Numbered from the stretch's first letter, positions 18,162 through 28,424 are shown. The stretch is DNA of 64,000 nt from Bacteroidota bacterium (GCA_021779195.1 JAJYBB010000006.1:78835-142834), one strand, 5' to 3'. The notes: generated by a model not told the origin, from the sequence alone. Numbers and translations are program-made.

Positions 18162-18932
18162 ATGGATAAACTAACAATCATAAAAGTTGGAGGTAAAATT
18201 GTGGAAGAACCCGAAGCGCTAAAACAATTGCTTTCCGATTTCTCTAAAATAAAAGGTCATAAAGTACTCGTTCACGGCGGAGGACGTTCAGCAACAGCGA
18301 TAGCTTCTAAATTAGGCATTGAAAGTCAGCTGGTAAATGGTCGCCGTGTAACAGATGAAGAAATGCTGAAAGTAGTTACAATGGTTTATGGTGGGTTGGT
18401 GAACAAACAGATTGTAGCCGGTTTACAGTCCATTGGGGTGAATGCTTTGGGTTTAACCGGCGCCGATCTGAATTATATGCGCTCCGAAAAACGTCCGGTT
18501 AGTGATGTAGATTATGGGTTTGTGGGTGATGTAAAAGAAGTGAATGCCGGAATTTTAGCTGAACTCATTTCAAAAGGGGTTGTTCCGGTACTGGCACCAC
18601 TCACCCACGATAAAGCCGGTAATTTATTGAATACCAATGCAGATACTATTGCAGGAGAAGCTGCTAAAGCTCTAGCTAACTATTTTGAAGTAACGCTAAT
18701 GTTTTGTTTTGAAAAAAAAGGAGTACTTTTAGACGAACTGGATGATGAAAGTGTTATCCCAACCCTTACTCCTGCCCTTTTTGAAGAATATGTATCCAAA
18801 AAAATCATCAGCGGTGGAATGATTCCAAAGTTAGAAAATTCGTTTGATGCCTTGATGGCCGGTGTGAAACAGATTATTATAACCAGAGCTGATTTGATTC
18901 ACACAAAAGGAGGAACAACAATCAGCAACTAA
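18162..18932 (+). CDS. argB: Acetylglutamate kinase-family enzyme (arginine biosynthesis)
   Basis: Phosphorylates the gamma-carboxyl of N-acylglutamate, the second step of arginine synthesis. The 256-residue amino-acid-kinase fold shows KVGGKIVEE (residues 5-13), the glycine loop VHGGGR near 37-42, and the C-terminal ISGGMIPKLEN with the catalytic lysine. In Bacteroidota that use N-succinylornithine carbamoyltransferase the natural substrate may be N-succinylglutamate; this is an inference. There is no N-terminal extension of the arginine-sensing type, so it is probably not the feedback-inhibited hexamer. A possible terminator follows. Confidence 0.92.
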   Translation: MDKLTIIKVGGKIVEEPEALKQLLSDFSKIKGHKVLVHGGGRSATAIASKLGIESQLVNGRRVTDEEMLKVVTMVYGGLVNKQIVAGLQSIGVNALGLTGADLNYMRSEKRPVSDVDYGFVGDVKEVNAGILAELISKGVVPVLAPLTHDKAGNLLNTNADTIAGEAAKALANYFEVTLMFCFEKKGVLLDELDDESVIPTLTPALFEEYVSKKIISGGMIPKLENSFDALMAGVKQIIITRADLIHTKGGTTISN

Positions 18933-18988
18933 TTAATCGGCATTGAAACTGCCAGTTGAAATTAATAATATTTTAGGAATTAAATATT

Positions 18989-19026
18989 GAGATGCCCCAT
19001 TTAAGGAGCACCTCATTATTGTTTTT
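18989..19026 (+). terminator. Possible terminator after argB
   Basis: Arms GAGATGCCCC (18989-18998) and GGAGCACCTC (19005-19014) pair over ten positions with two mismatches. A T-rich stretch follows, with five T at 19022-19026. It lies between convergent argB and the C1 peptidase gene. Confidence 0.45.
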
Positions 19027-19052
19027 GCACTAAAAAGCAATGAAAGAACCAT

Positions 19053-20243
19053 TTAATTTAAACCTAATTTTTTAAGAATATCCTTCGGAATAGCTTCTTT
19101 ATTCACCAATATATCAATGGTTTTAGCTTTTACAAAAGTTTCGCTGGCATACCAAATTCCCTTGTATTTATTGTCGGTTCCCCATGAGTTTTTGACTAAA
19201 TAATACTTTGTACCGTTCTGATCTTTTGCCGTCCCGAAAATTACCATTCCATGATCATCGGTTGTTTGATAATCATCAAAGCCCTTTTGGCGTGATTCAG
19301 GAGTAACTTTCACTTCAGGTTGAGGCCCATTGATCTTGTAAATTTTAGTCTCCATTTCTTTTTGAGGAATGTGGAGCCATTTGGCTTGGTCGGTACCCGG
19401 CAAATTAGCTAATTTTGTTTCAGGTAAAACGGCTATTCCGTTACGTGTAAAGCCTTTTTCACTGACATCAGATGCCCATGCAATGCAATATCCCTTCTCG
19501 ATAGCATAATCAAACACACGCATAAATTCATCCAAGGGTAAGTTGTATGATTCAGACCAACGCCAGTTATCAGGAATTTCAATGGCAAATTGCTGATAAA
19601 ATGGATGATGCGTAAAAGATGTCAATGATATATAATTATCCATGTTTAATCCTAAGGATTTTTCGTAGGTGATTGGTGAATAATGTTTGCCATCAACAAT
19701 AAAATCAGTCGGACACTTCCCAAGATAAGCATCTAAAATGCCATCAAATCCATTTTTCCAGGCTGTAGAAAGTTTTTTATTCGGGTTCGTTACAATTACT
19801 TTCATGTAGGCACTGGTAAGTCCATCCAACTCGCCATGATTGTGTTTTTCTTCACCGTAATTTAATCCGGTCATTTCCTTTTCGGGCACAATGCCATAAT
19901 TTTTCAACACGTATTGAACATCATAAAACGAGCCACCTGACCCAAAATTTATTGTTCCGTTCATTCGGACATATTTGTCGGCTTTATCGGAATAAGAATG
20001 ATGAACCACAAACATTTCAGACAAATCTAATTCTGGTTTACCCATACGAAGCAATTCAGATTCAAAAAAACCGATTCCCGAAAAACTCCAACAAGTTCCA
20101 GAGTTGGCTTGATTTTTTACAGAAGTGATTTTATTTTCTTTAACTGTGGTGAATTTAAAAGTGTCAACTGATGTAGTGTCTTTTTGAGCAAAAGAAAAAG
20201 CAGTACTCAATAAAAATCCAAGTAATAAAATATTTTTCTTCAT
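19053..20243 (-). CDS. C1-family cysteine peptidase (aminopeptidase C / bleomycin hydrolase type)
   Basis: Papain-fold peptidase of 396 residues. Residues 1-19 form a clear signal peptide (LLLGFLLSTAFSFAQ), so it is exported, unlike cytoplasmic PepC. The active site is complete: Gln45, Cys51 in GTCWSF, His331 in DDHGM and Asn352 in KNSWG. It follows pepD by 64 bp on the same strand, and together they would degrade peptides to amino acids. The sequence KLGLN at the C-terminus resembles the end of bleomycin-hydrolase relatives, whose C-terminal residues sit in the active site and give aminopeptidase behaviour; that point is inference. Confidence 0.9.
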   Translation of the reverse strand: MKKNILLLGFLLSTAFSFAQKDTTSVDTFKFTTVKENKITSVKNQANSGTCWSFSGIGFFESELLRMGKPELDLSEMFVVHHSYSDKADKYVRMNGTINFGSGGSFYDVQYVLKNYGIVPEKEMTGLNYGEEKHNHGELDGLTSAYMKVIVTNPNKKLSTAWKNGFDGILDAYLGKCPTDFIVDGKHYSPITYEKSLGLNMDNYISLTSFTHHPFYQQFAIEIPDNWRWSESYNLPLDEFMRVFDYAIEKGYCIAWASDVSEKGFTRNGIAVLPETKLANLPGTDQAKWLHIPQKEMETKIYKINGPQPEVKVTPESRQKGFDDYQTTDDHGMVIFGTAKDQNGTKYYLVKNSWGTDNKYKGIWYASETFVKAKTIDILVNKEAIPKDILKKLGLN

Positions 20244-20307
20244 TTAAATTTGTAAAAAATTGATTCACAAAATAACATCTTGTAAATCACGTTAATGTGA
20301 TATTTAA

Positions 20308-21771
20308 TTATTTAGCAGGAATATTTTCTAACGTGGACAATAAATAATCCCAAAATTTTTGCACGGTAGCAATGTTAACTTTTTCGTCGGGCGAATGTGG
20401 GTAACGAATAGTGGGGCCAAATGAAATCATGTCCATATTGGGATAATGTGTTCCTAAAATTCCACATTCCAAACCAGCATGAATGATCATCACATTGGGA
20501 GTTTTGCCAAATTTATTTTCGTAAACCTCGGTCATTACTTTCAAAATTGGAGAATCAAGATTAGGTTTCCAACCCGGATAACCTCCTTTAAATTCTACTT
20601 TTGCACCTGCTAAAGCAAATACACTTTCAACCATTGAAGCAAGTTCATCTTTCCGGCTTTCGACAGAACTACGCATCAAGCAACGAACAATCACTGAGTT
20701 TCCATCCGATTTCACAATCGCTAAATTATTTGATGTTTCAACTACAGAAGGCAATTCGGGTATAAAACGCAGCACTCCGTTCGGGCAAGCCGAAACAGCA
20801 TTGATCAAATCGTCCTGAACTTCATCGGGCATTAATCCGTCGGGTAAATCGACTTGTTCAACCGTCAAAGAAATATTTTCTTCTACTCCTTTATATTCTT
20901 CAATATAAAGAGCCTCTGTTTCCTTTACGAAATCAATAAAATCATCAACTCCATCAACCGGAACAGTAACTACTGCAAAGGCTTCACGAGGAATGGCATT
21001 GCGTAAGCTTCCGCCTTCGATGGATGACAATCGGGCTTCGTAATCTGCAACAGCAGCTTTAAGAAAACGGAAAATAAGTTTATTGGCATTTGCCCGTTGC
21101 AAATGAATATCCACTCCTGAATGTCCTCCTTTCAACCCTGTGAGCGAAATTTTCAATGCCACATCCTCTTCAGGTACATCCACATGCTTGTAGCGAAATG
21201 TCATATCACCATCCAATCCACCGGCACATCCTACATACAATTCTCCTTCATCTTCCGAATCCATATTAATTAGAATCTCACCTTTCAAAATATTCGGCTG
21301 AAGTCCGAATGCTCCAAACATTCCGGTTTCTTCATCCACTGTAATAAAAACTTCCAATCTCGGATGAGGAACATTTGTTGATTGTAACACTGCAAGAGCA
21401 GCTGCAATGCCGATGCCGTTATCAGCCCCAAGAGTTGTATCTTTTGCCGTAACCCAATCGCCATCAATGTATGCCTGAATGGGATCCGTTTCAAAATTAT
21501 GAGCAACATTGCTGTTTTTCTGAGGAACCATATCCATATGCGCCTGTAAAACAACAAGTTTTCGATTTTCCATTCCAGGAGTTGGTGGCTTACATATCAA
21601 TACATTTCCAATTTCGTCGCGCAGCGTTTCAAGCCCAAGTGCTTTTCCGAAATTTTCGATGAAGCTTCCTATCGGTTCTTTTTTGCCCGAAGGACGCGGA
21701 ACTTGCGTGAGTTTATAAAAATTTTCCCAAAGAGCTTTCGGCTCTAAATTGCGAATATCATTTGCATCCAT
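20308..21771 (-). CDS. pepD: Aminoacyl-histidine dipeptidase (M20 family)
   Basis: Di-zinc cytoplasmic dipeptidase (Xaa-His dipeptidase, PepD/carnosinase-like). From the ATG at 21771 it is 487 residues. An upstream in-frame start at 21861 would add 30 lysine- and asparagine-rich residues outside the family. Metal and catalytic residues are visible: His78 and Asp80 in QAHMDMVPQ, Asp117 in GADNGIG, Glu147/Glu148 in VDEETG, and the His of IIHAGLECG near the C-terminus. The internal lid/dimerisation domain occupies roughly residues 205-390. It leads a two-gene peptidase set with the C1 peptidase. Confidence 0.94.
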   Translation of the reverse strand: MDANDIRNLEPKALWENFYKLTQVPRPSGKKEPIGSFIENFGKALGLETLRDEIGNVLICKPPTPGMENRKLVVLQAHMDMVPQKNSNVAHNFETDPIQAYIDGDWVTAKDTTLGADNGIGIAAALAVLQSTNVPHPRLEVFITVDEETGMFGAFGLQPNILKGEILINMDSEDEGELYVGCAGGLDGDMTFRYKHVDVPEEDVALKISLTGLKGGHSGVDIHLQRANANKLIFRFLKAAVADYEARLSSIEGGSLRNAIPREAFAVVTVPVDGVDDFIDFVKETEALYIEEYKGVEENISLTVEQVDLPDGLMPDEVQDDLINAVSACPNGVLRFIPELPSVVETSNNLAIVKSDGNSVIVRCLMRSSVESRKDELASMVESVFALAGAKVEFKGGYPGWKPNLDSPILKVMTEVYENKFGKTPNVMIIHAGLECGILGTHYPNMDMISFGPTIRYPHSPDEKVNIATVQKFWDYLLSTLENIPAK

Positions 21772-22191
21772 ATTTTTAAATTTAAAATGGTTTTTGGAAT
21801 AATTATACGGGTTAGTTACCTGCAAATATCTATAATTTTTTTTGAATAATCTTCCTATCACCTATTTTTTTTTAAAATTTATTTGAATCGGAAACCGATT
21901 AGTTCGCATCCGATTTTTAATAGAAATAAATAATGCATTGAAAATCATGCTAAAATCTTTAAAATAAATAAAAATTCAGAATTGGTCATTTAGGATTTTG
22001 ATACTTCATTGAATCAATTTTTTAATTAATGAAATTTTTCAGTAATAAGTCAGCTAAATTCAAGGTCATTCAAAATATATTTGGTAAATTTGCATTTGAA
22101 AACAACTAACCAAATATATTAATTTACATGCTGATAATGAGCAAATTTAATTTTAAAAGCCTGTAAAAAAACAAAAAAAATTATTTAAGTC
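21772..22191 (+). promoter_or_regulatory. Divergent intergenic region between pepD and the CoA-transferase
   Basis: A 420-bp AT-rich gap between divergently read genes, with no convincing open reading frame or RNA. It holds a plus-strand TAAATTTG (TAnnTTTG match) at 22085-22092, about 100 bp before the CoA-transferase ATG, and a weaker minus-strand candidate at 21823-21830 before pepD. No -33 partner is clear for either. Confidence 0.4.
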
Positions 22192-23703
22192 ATGCAACAA
22201 ACGTACAGATTTTTAACTGCCGATGAGGCAGCGAGTTACGTAAATCACGGCGACATTGTGGGATTTAGCGGATTTACACCTGCCGGATGTCCCAAAGAAG
22301 TGCCAACAGCAATTGCCAAACGAGCTGAAGCATTTCATGCCGAAGGAAAAGAATTTAAAATCGGGATGTACACCGGAGCATCTACCGGCGATTCATTGGA
22401 TGGAGCATTAGCCCGTGCCAACGCCATTTTATTTCGTACGCCTTACCAATCAAATAAAGACTTACGCGATGCGTTAAATAAAGAGCGGGCACCCTATTTC
22501 GACATGCATTTATCGTCAATTGCGCCAAGTTTGCGTTTTGGGTTCATGCCAAAACCAAAATTTGCGATCATTGAAGTATGCGATATTACCCCTGATGGCG
22601 AATTGATATTAACTACCGGTGTGGGAATTTCGCCAACAATTGCCCATTTAGCGGATCATATAATTGTAGAGTGGAATCACAAACATCCTAAAGCCTTACG
22701 AGGTTTTCATGATATTTTTGAACCTGAAGATCCACCTCACCGCAAACCTATGACATTGCTGAAACCATCTGACAGAATGGGAAATACAGCACTTAAAGTA
22801 GATCCTTCAAAGATTCTGTGTATTGTGGAAACTTACCGCGACGATGAAGTAGGCGGCTTTTCTCCTACCGATGAAGTTACCGACAAAATCGGTCAGAATG
22901 TGGCTAACTTTTTGGTTGAAGAAATCAAATCAGGAAAAATTCCTTTTGAATTTTTACCCATACAGTCGGGTGTTGGAAATATTGCCAATGCCGTGATGGC
23001 ATCATTAGGTACCAATCCCGATATACCGACTTTCGAAATGTATACCGAAGTTATACAGGATTCAGTTATCGGATTATTGAAAACCGGTAAGATTCGTTTT
23101 GCAAGTGGTTGTTCATTGACAATCACTACACCCATATTACAAGAAATATATGAAAACATTGAATTCTATCGTGATAAATTGATTCTTCGACCTCAGGAAA
23201 TGTCAAACAGCCCTGAATTAGCACGAAGATTAGGTTTAATTACCATCAACACAGCGTTAGAGGCTGATATTTTCGGGAATATTAACAGTACTCATGTGAT
23301 GGGCTCGAAAATGATGAACGGTATTGGTGGTTCTGCTGATTTTACCCGCAGTGCTTACATCTCAATTTTCACCACACCATCAACTGCCAAAAAAGGAAAA
23401 ATCAGTGCCATAGTTCCTATGGTTACTCATGTTGATCAGAATGAACACTCGGTCAATATTCTGATCACCGAACATGGAGTTGCCGACCTTCGAGGTAAAT
23501 CACCTATTCAGCGTGCTGAAGAAATTATTGAAAATTGTGTTGCTCCTGAATATAAACAACTATTGCATGATTATTTAGAATTGGGTGGTTGCTGTCACAC
23601 CCCTCAAAATCTTTCGGCTTGCTTTGGAATGCATCGGCAGTTTGCAAAAACAGGCAACATGTTGGATACCAATTGGAACGATTATTTGGACAAGCTTCCT
23701 TAA
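22192..23703 (+). CDS. Acetyl-CoA hydrolase/succinate CoA-transferase family enzyme
   Basis: Class I CoA-transferase of 503 residues related to Clostridium Cat1, yeast Ach1 and Acetobacter AarC, moving CoA between short-chain acids such as succinate, acetate and propionate. The FSGFTPAGCPKEVP segment (residues 25-38) and the GIGGSADFTR motif near 380 are family marks. Glu286 in MYTEVIQDS is the expected catalytic glutamate that forms the glutamyl-CoA intermediate. In fermentative Bacteroidales it would recycle CoA in succinate, acetate and propionate formation. The exact acid pair is not visible from sequence. A strong hairpin follows the gene. Confidence 0.9.
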   Translation: MQQTYRFLTADEAASYVNHGDIVGFSGFTPAGCPKEVPTAIAKRAEAFHAEGKEFKIGMYTGASTGDSLDGALARANAILFRTPYQSNKDLRDALNKERAPYFDMHLSSIAPSLRFGFMPKPKFAIIEVCDITPDGELILTTGVGISPTIAHLADHIIVEWNHKHPKALRGFHDIFEPEDPPHRKPMTLLKPSDRMGNTALKVDPSKILCIVETYRDDEVGGFSPTDEVTDKIGQNVANFLVEEIKSGKIPFEFLPIQSGVGNIANAVMASLGTNPDIPTFEMYTEVIQDSVIGLLKTGKIRFASGCSLTITTPILQEIYENIEFYRDKLILRPQEMSNSPELARRLGLITINTALEADIFGNINSTHVMGSKMMNGIGGSADFTRSAYISIFTTPSTAKKGKISAIVPMVTHVDQNEHSVNILITEHGVADLRGKSPIQRAEEIIENCVAPEYKQLLHDYLELGGCCHTPQNLSACFGMHRQFAKTGNMLDTNWNDYLDKLP

Positions 23704-23720
23704 CGCGCTTTATTAACAAA

Positions 23721-23766
23721 CAGGCTTGCAAAAAATTAATTTTTGCAAGCCTGAACTGCTTTTTTT
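23721..23766 (+). terminator. Terminator after the CoA-transferase gene
   Basis: A perfect 14-bp stem (23721-23734 pairing with 23740-23753) with a 5-base loop begins 17 bp after the stop. An eight-T run at 23759-23766 starts six bases after the stem. Confidence 0.75.
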
Positions 23767-23995
23767 ATTTGATTAGCAAAGAACGATAGGGTTTGATTCT
23801 CCTATTTAAACGTGAAAAAATAAAATCACCAATTTTCAATATAAGTAATTGTTTAGTTTGTATTTAATAATTTATTTACAACAAAACATATTTGAGGCAA
23901 ATTACAATTAAATAGTCAAATGTTCAACCCCTGCTTTCAATTCTTTACGTTTAATAAAAATGAAATATTTGGTGATATTCCGCAAAAGCAAGTAT

Positions 23996-24880
23996 CTAAA
24001 ATCTTTTCTTAACCCTAACCCTAAGTCCTTCGGGTATAATCTTTACATGAATTTCTGTTCCTTCGTCGTATGGTTCTCCATCAAAATGGAACGGACCAGA
24101 GTTCTGACGTCTCAGCGTAACTTCATCGGTACGCATTGTTGTCATAAACAAATTTCGATCGATATTTTTCGAAAAAAGTTGAATTGCCAACGACGGAATG
24201 GCAATAATTGGCATATTGCTCATAATTGAAATATCTACTTTCCCATCCTGAACGCTTGCCTGTGGTGCAATATATGCATTATTTCCCCATTGTGAAGCAT
24301 TTGCAAAAGTCAAAACGAATGCCTTTCCTTTCAAATCCACTCCATTACCGATTAGTTCATACTGCTGAGATTTATAATTAAAATAGCCGGTGATAATTTT
24401 TTCGATATAACTCATCACACCCCGCTTTTTACCTTTAGCAAACTCCATACTCACATATGCATCGAAACCGGTACCGCATGTACAGAAAAAAAGCTTCTTA
24501 TTAACAATTCCATAATCGATCAAAATTGATTCTGAATGATTTAAAAAATTAACGGCTTTAGAAATGTTGAGAGGAATGCCTAAATGTCTTGCTAATCCAT
24601 TACCCGAACCAATGGGTATAATTCCCAAACTACTTTCGGTATGAATCAATGCCTTTGCAACCTCATTTACAGTACCATCGCCACCTACAGCAACAATTAT
24701 TTGTGTTCCATTATCAACAAAAGATTGCGCTAATTCGGTACCATGTCCACGATAATCCGTAAAAACAATCTCAGGACTGAACATTTCAGCATCTAAATTG
24801 GTCTGAATTAAATGGCGAATATCATCCTTACGTCGGGTTCCGGAAAAAGGATTAACTATAAAAGCAATATTGGTTTTCAT
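23996..24880 (-). CDS. Diacylglycerol kinase-family lipid kinase (DgkB/YegS type)
   Basis: Soluble or membrane-associated lipid kinase of 294 residues. VNPFSG at residues 9-14 and GGDGTVNEVA at 66-75 form the nucleotide-binding loops, and GSGNGLARHLG near 98-108 is the second glycine-rich motif. FDGEPY near the C-terminus is part of the substrate site. It probably phosphorylates diacylglycerol or a related lipid; Bacteroidota also contain sphingolipid-type substrates, so the acceptor is open. It is a single gene, convergent with the CoA-transferase and divergent from rnr. Confidence 0.87.
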   Translation of the reverse strand: MKTNIAFIVNPFSGTRRKDDIRHLIQTNLDAEMFSPEIVFTDYRGHGTELAQSFVDNGTQIIVAVGGDGTVNEVAKALIHTESSLGIIPIGSGNGLARHLGIPLNISKAVNFLNHSESILIDYGIVNKKLFFCTCGTGFDAYVSMEFAKGKKRGVMSYIEKIITGYFNYKSQQYELIGNGVDLKGKAFVLTFANASQWGNNAYIAPQASVQDGKVDISIMSNMPIIAIPSLAIQLFSKNIDRNLFMTTMRTDEVTLRRQNSGPFHFDGEPYDEGTEIHVKIIPEGLRVRVKKRF

Positions 24881-25351
24881 TCTAAATTTATATCTTCAAA
24901 AAACTTACGAAAATACGAATATTTTTCGGGATTCAATTTTAATTCGACAATCCCACCTGATTAAAACATATACATTTTCCGTTTATTTTAATTATCAGAA
25001 TGTTATCAAAATAGTAATCGGATTTTAAAATACAAACAATAATTAAAATTAATAGAATCAAACCAAATTGAAACATTCACCAGATATCAAACGTTATAAA
25101 TTAAAATTTATAATTACTCTGAAAAAGGAACGCAAAAAAAAGGGAATCGTCTGCAAGATTGTAATAACATATTAGTAATCAAAAAAAATTATGATAGAAA
25201 AAATTGAAATCAACATTTATTTCTTAACTTTGTTTGCTATATAAACAATGGAATTAGTATATTTTTCAGATTCAAATTATCACATTCGATTCCTAATCAT
25301 CATATTTAGTAGATCAAAAGGAAAACACTTCACTTACCAAAGAATATTCAA
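24881..25351 (+). promoter_or_regulatory. Divergent intergenic region with rnr promoter
   Basis: A 471-bp AT-rich gap. TAACTTTG at 25225-25232 is an exact TAnnTTTG match, with ATTG at 25203-25206 some 18 bp upstream as a weak -33 element, giving a leader of about 110 nt for rnr. No small gene or stable hairpin is evident elsewhere in the gap. Confidence 0.45.
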
Positions 25352-27490
25352 ATGTCAAAAAAAAGAAAAACCCATCAAAGTACTCGTTTGAATAACAAAG
25401 AATTGGTTCGAAACATAACCAATTTATTCAATGAAAATCCAGAGAAGACATTTAATTACAAACAGGTTGCAACTTTTTTGGACATAAAGTCCGAATCGCA
25501 ACGTGTGTACATCAATCATTTGTTATATGAATTGTTAGATGAAGATTTTTTAGTCGAAATTTCAAGAGGAAAATTTAAAGTCAACTCAAGAGGAGGTTAC
25601 ATTTCTGGTGTAATCGACCGACAAGGAGTTAAAACTTGGTTAATACCCGAAGATGGTGGTGAATCGGTATTTATTCCCGAACGAAAAACAAACCACGCAT
25701 TGCTCAATGACAAAGTGAAAGTGTTTTTATATGCCCGAAGAAAGGGTCAGCAACCTGAAGGTGAGGTTGTTGAAATTTTAAAACGAGCACATGACACTTT
25801 TGTTGGAATACTTGATGTATCCGAAAATTTTGGATTTCTGACCTTAGATAACCGGATAATGACTAGTGATATTTTTATTCCCAAAAACAAACTCAATGGG
25901 GGAAAAACTGGTCAAAAAGCCGTTGTAAAATTAATGGCATGGGAGCCAAACGCCAAGAACCCTGTCGGAGAGGTCATTGACATATTGGGTGATAAAGGAG
26001 ACAATAATACAGAAATGCACGCCATCTTAGTTGAATTCGGATTACCTTATAAATATCCAACTAATGTTGAGGAAGTGGCTGCTAAAATTGATGCTGGAAT
26101 TACTTCTGAAGAAGTAGCAAAGCGAACAGATATGCGCGAAGTAATAACGTTTACAATAGACCCGCGCGATGCCAAAGATTTTGACGATGCACTTTCTATT
26201 CGAAAATCAGCTGATGGATTTTGGGAAATTGGCGTTCATATTGCAGATGTAACCCATTACGTTCAACCTGATAGTATTATCGAAGAAGAAGCTTATAAAA
26301 GAGCCACTTCTGTATATTTAGTCGATCGTACTATCCCAATGCTGCCCGAACATTTATCCAACGGAATTTGTTCGTTGCGTCCAAACGAAGACAAACTTAC
26401 ATATTCTGCAATTTTTAAAATTAATGATCAGGCTGAGGTTATAAGTTATGAAATTGCGAAAACAGTGATTTGTAGTAACCGCCGATTTACCTATGAAGAA
26501 GCACAATCAATTATTGAAAACGGCAAAGGAGAATTCAGCGAAGAATTATTAACCCTCGACCATTTAGCAAAAATTTTACGCGAAAAACGTTTTGCAAAAG
26601 GAGCCATTGCTTTCGATCGCGTAGAAGTTCGGTTTGAAATTGACGAAAAGGGAAAACCTACTTCTGTGTTTTTCAAAGAACAAAAAGATGCTAATAAATT
26701 AGTCGAAGAATTTATGTTATTAGCCAATAAAACAGTTGCAACACATATTGGGAAACAAATAAGGAATTCAAAACCAAAGACTTTTGTTTATAGAATTCAC
26801 GATGTCCCTAATCCAGACAAATTAAATAATTTTGCTCAATTTATAAAGCGTTTTGGCTACAACCTCAAAATATCCGGCAAACAATCATCAGTTTCAAGTT
26901 CGATAAATGCATTGCTGGACGCAGTAGAAGGCAAAAAAGAACAAGATTTGATTGAAACATTGGCAGTTCGTTCGATGGCAAAAGCCATTTATTCTACGTC
27001 AAACATAGGACATTATGGATTAGCTTTTGATTTTTATACGCATTTTACTTCGCCTATTCGACGCTTTCCTGATATGATGGTACACCGTTTGCTTGAAAAA
27101 TATGCACAAGGTGGACAAAGCGTGAATGCATCTGAATATGAAGAATATTGTCAACATAGTTCTGATATGGAACAATTGGCTTCAAATGCTGAACGTGCAT
27201 CAATCAAGTACAAACAGGTAGAATTTATGTCCGATAAATTAGGCCAAACGTTCGATGGGGTAATTTCGGGTGTTACAGAATGGGGTATTTACGTGGAACT
27301 AATTGAAAATAAATGCGAAGGTATGATTCCAATTCGTGATTTAGATGATGATTACTACACTTTTGATGACAAAAACTACTGTTTAGTTGGTAGACGGTAT
27401 CACAAACGCTATCAACTTGGCGATGCAATAAGCGTACAAGTCGCGAAAGCCAATTTAGATAAAAAGCAGTTAGATTTTACGTTGGCATAG
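25352..27490 (+). CDS. rnr: Ribonuclease R
   Basis: Processive 3'-5' exoribonuclease of the RNB family, 712 residues, which degrades structured RNA and takes part in RNA quality control. Domains in order: a basic N-terminus with a winged-helix-like region (about 10-80), two cold-shock RNA-binding domains (about 85-235), the catalytic RNB domain with DPRDAKDFDDA at residues 270-280 (Mg-binding aspartates), and a C-terminal S1 domain (about 625-710) with GVISGVTEWGIYVEL. The lysine-rich C-terminal tail of E. coli RNase R is absent, as is usual outside gammaproteobacteria. It ends 43 bp from a convergent transporter gene. Confidence 0.95.
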   Translation: MSKKRKTHQSTRLNNKELVRNITNLFNENPEKTFNYKQVATFLDIKSESQRVYINHLLYELLDEDFLVEISRGKFKVNSRGGYISGVIDRQGVKTWLIPEDGGESVFIPERKTNHALLNDKVKVFLYARRKGQQPEGEVVEILKRAHDTFVGILDVSENFGFLTLDNRIMTSDIFIPKNKLNGGKTGQKAVVKLMAWEPNAKNPVGEVIDILGDKGDNNTEMHAILVEFGLPYKYPTNVEEVAAKIDAGITSEEVAKRTDMREVITFTIDPRDAKDFDDALSIRKSADGFWEIGVHIADVTHYVQPDSIIEEEAYKRATSVYLVDRTIPMLPEHLSNGICSLRPNEDKLTYSAIFKINDQAEVISYEIAKTVICSNRRFTYEEAQSIIENGKGEFSEELLTLDHLAKILREKRFAKGAIAFDRVEVRFEIDEKGKPTSVFFKEQKDANKLVEEFMLLANKTVATHIGKQIRNSKPKTFVYRIHDVPNPDKLNNFAQFIKRFGYNLKISGKQSSVSSSINALLDAVEGKKEQDLIETLAVRSMAKAIYSTSNIGHYGLAFDFYTHFTSPIRRFPDMMVHRLLEKYAQGGQSVNASEYEEYCQHSSDMEQLASNAERASIKYKQVEFMSDKLGQTFDGVISGVTEWGIYVELIENKCEGMIPIRDLDDDYYTFDDKNYCLVGRRYHKRYQLGDAISVQVAKANLDKKQLDFTLA

Positions 27491-27533
27491 CGGTGAATAG
27501 AAGCGCACAAAATAAGATCACTAATTTCTTTGC

Positions 27534-28424
27534 TTACAGGTTCTTTCTATTCAGCCAAACCTGATAGGAGTTAATAATATTTTGCCATACCACATACATT
27601 CCTGGACCTATCGATGCAAGCGGATTTAAAAACATTTGTGCCATCCAAATAGCTAAAATGGTATTTTTTTGACCAAAACTTTGTCCCATGGCAATGGTAT
27701 CATCATACTTTTTACCAAGTAAACGTCCGGCAAAAAATTGCGAAATGCAGACAACCAAGGCAGCTAACGCAATAAATATTTCTAGCAGATAACTTGAACG
27801 GGGTTGCATCTGCATGAAATCGACTGTCCGGGCAGTAACTACAACAAGTGCAACAGACCAGACATAAAAAGCAAAACCCGAAGAAGAACCAATCCTTTCC
27901 ACAACTTTTGGTTTCCATTTTCGCAACAAAACGATTGTAAAAAGCGGTAACAACAACAGCACAAAAACACGCTGACCAATAAACCAGAACGATTCTATGA
28001 ATGGAAGTTGTTGATAACTGCCAACTAATGAAAAGAAAGCCGGAGCAACTATTGCCACTGCAATATTAATTATTAAACTATAAGCAGTAATGCTGGCAAC
28101 ACTACCTCCAAGCATACCTGTAACAGTAGGAGCAGCAGTTCCAGTCGGTGCTAAAACACAAATCATTGCACCTTGAGCCAGTGTTTTATTAATTGGCTGA
28201 AGAATTAAATAAACGCCTATACTTCCAGCTAACTGCAATAGTAACAACCACAAATGAGAAATATTAAATTTTATTTGCTGAAGTTTTAGATTAGAAAAAG
28301 TGAGAAACAACATAATAAAAATCAAATAAGGCGTAATAAAAGAAATTTTTCCAAAAAAAGTATGGAAAACAGCACCCATAATCATAGAAATGGGCATCAT
28401 ATATGGTTTGAGCTTCTTTAGCAT
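27534..28424 (-). CDS. BASS-family transporter (bile acid:sodium symporter-like)
   Basis: Integral membrane transporter of 296 residues with nine or ten hydrophobic helices in the BASS/SBF fold. The segment LAPTGTAAPTVTGMLGGSVASI (about residues 91-112), with its Pro/Gly-rich broken helix, corresponds to the crossover region that binds sodium and substrate in this superfamily. Members carry bile acids, pantothenate, keto-acids or other organic anions; the name does not fix the substrate here. It stands alone, convergent with rnr and divergent from dtd. Confidence 0.82.
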   Translation of the reverse strand: MLKKLKPYMMPISMIMGAVFHTFFGKISFITPYLIFIMLFLTFSNLKLQQIKFNISHLWLLLLQLAGSIGVYLILQPINKTLAQGAMICVLAPTGTAAPTVTGMLGGSVASITAYSLIINIAVAIVAPAFFSLVGSYQQLPFIESFWFIGQRVFVLLLLPLFTIVLLRKWKPKVVERIGSSSGFAFYVWSVALVVVTARTVDFMQMQPRSSYLLEIFIALAALVVCISQFFAGRLLGKKYDDTIAMGQSFGQKNTILAIWMAQMFLNPLASIGPGMYVVWQNIINSYQVWLNRKNL

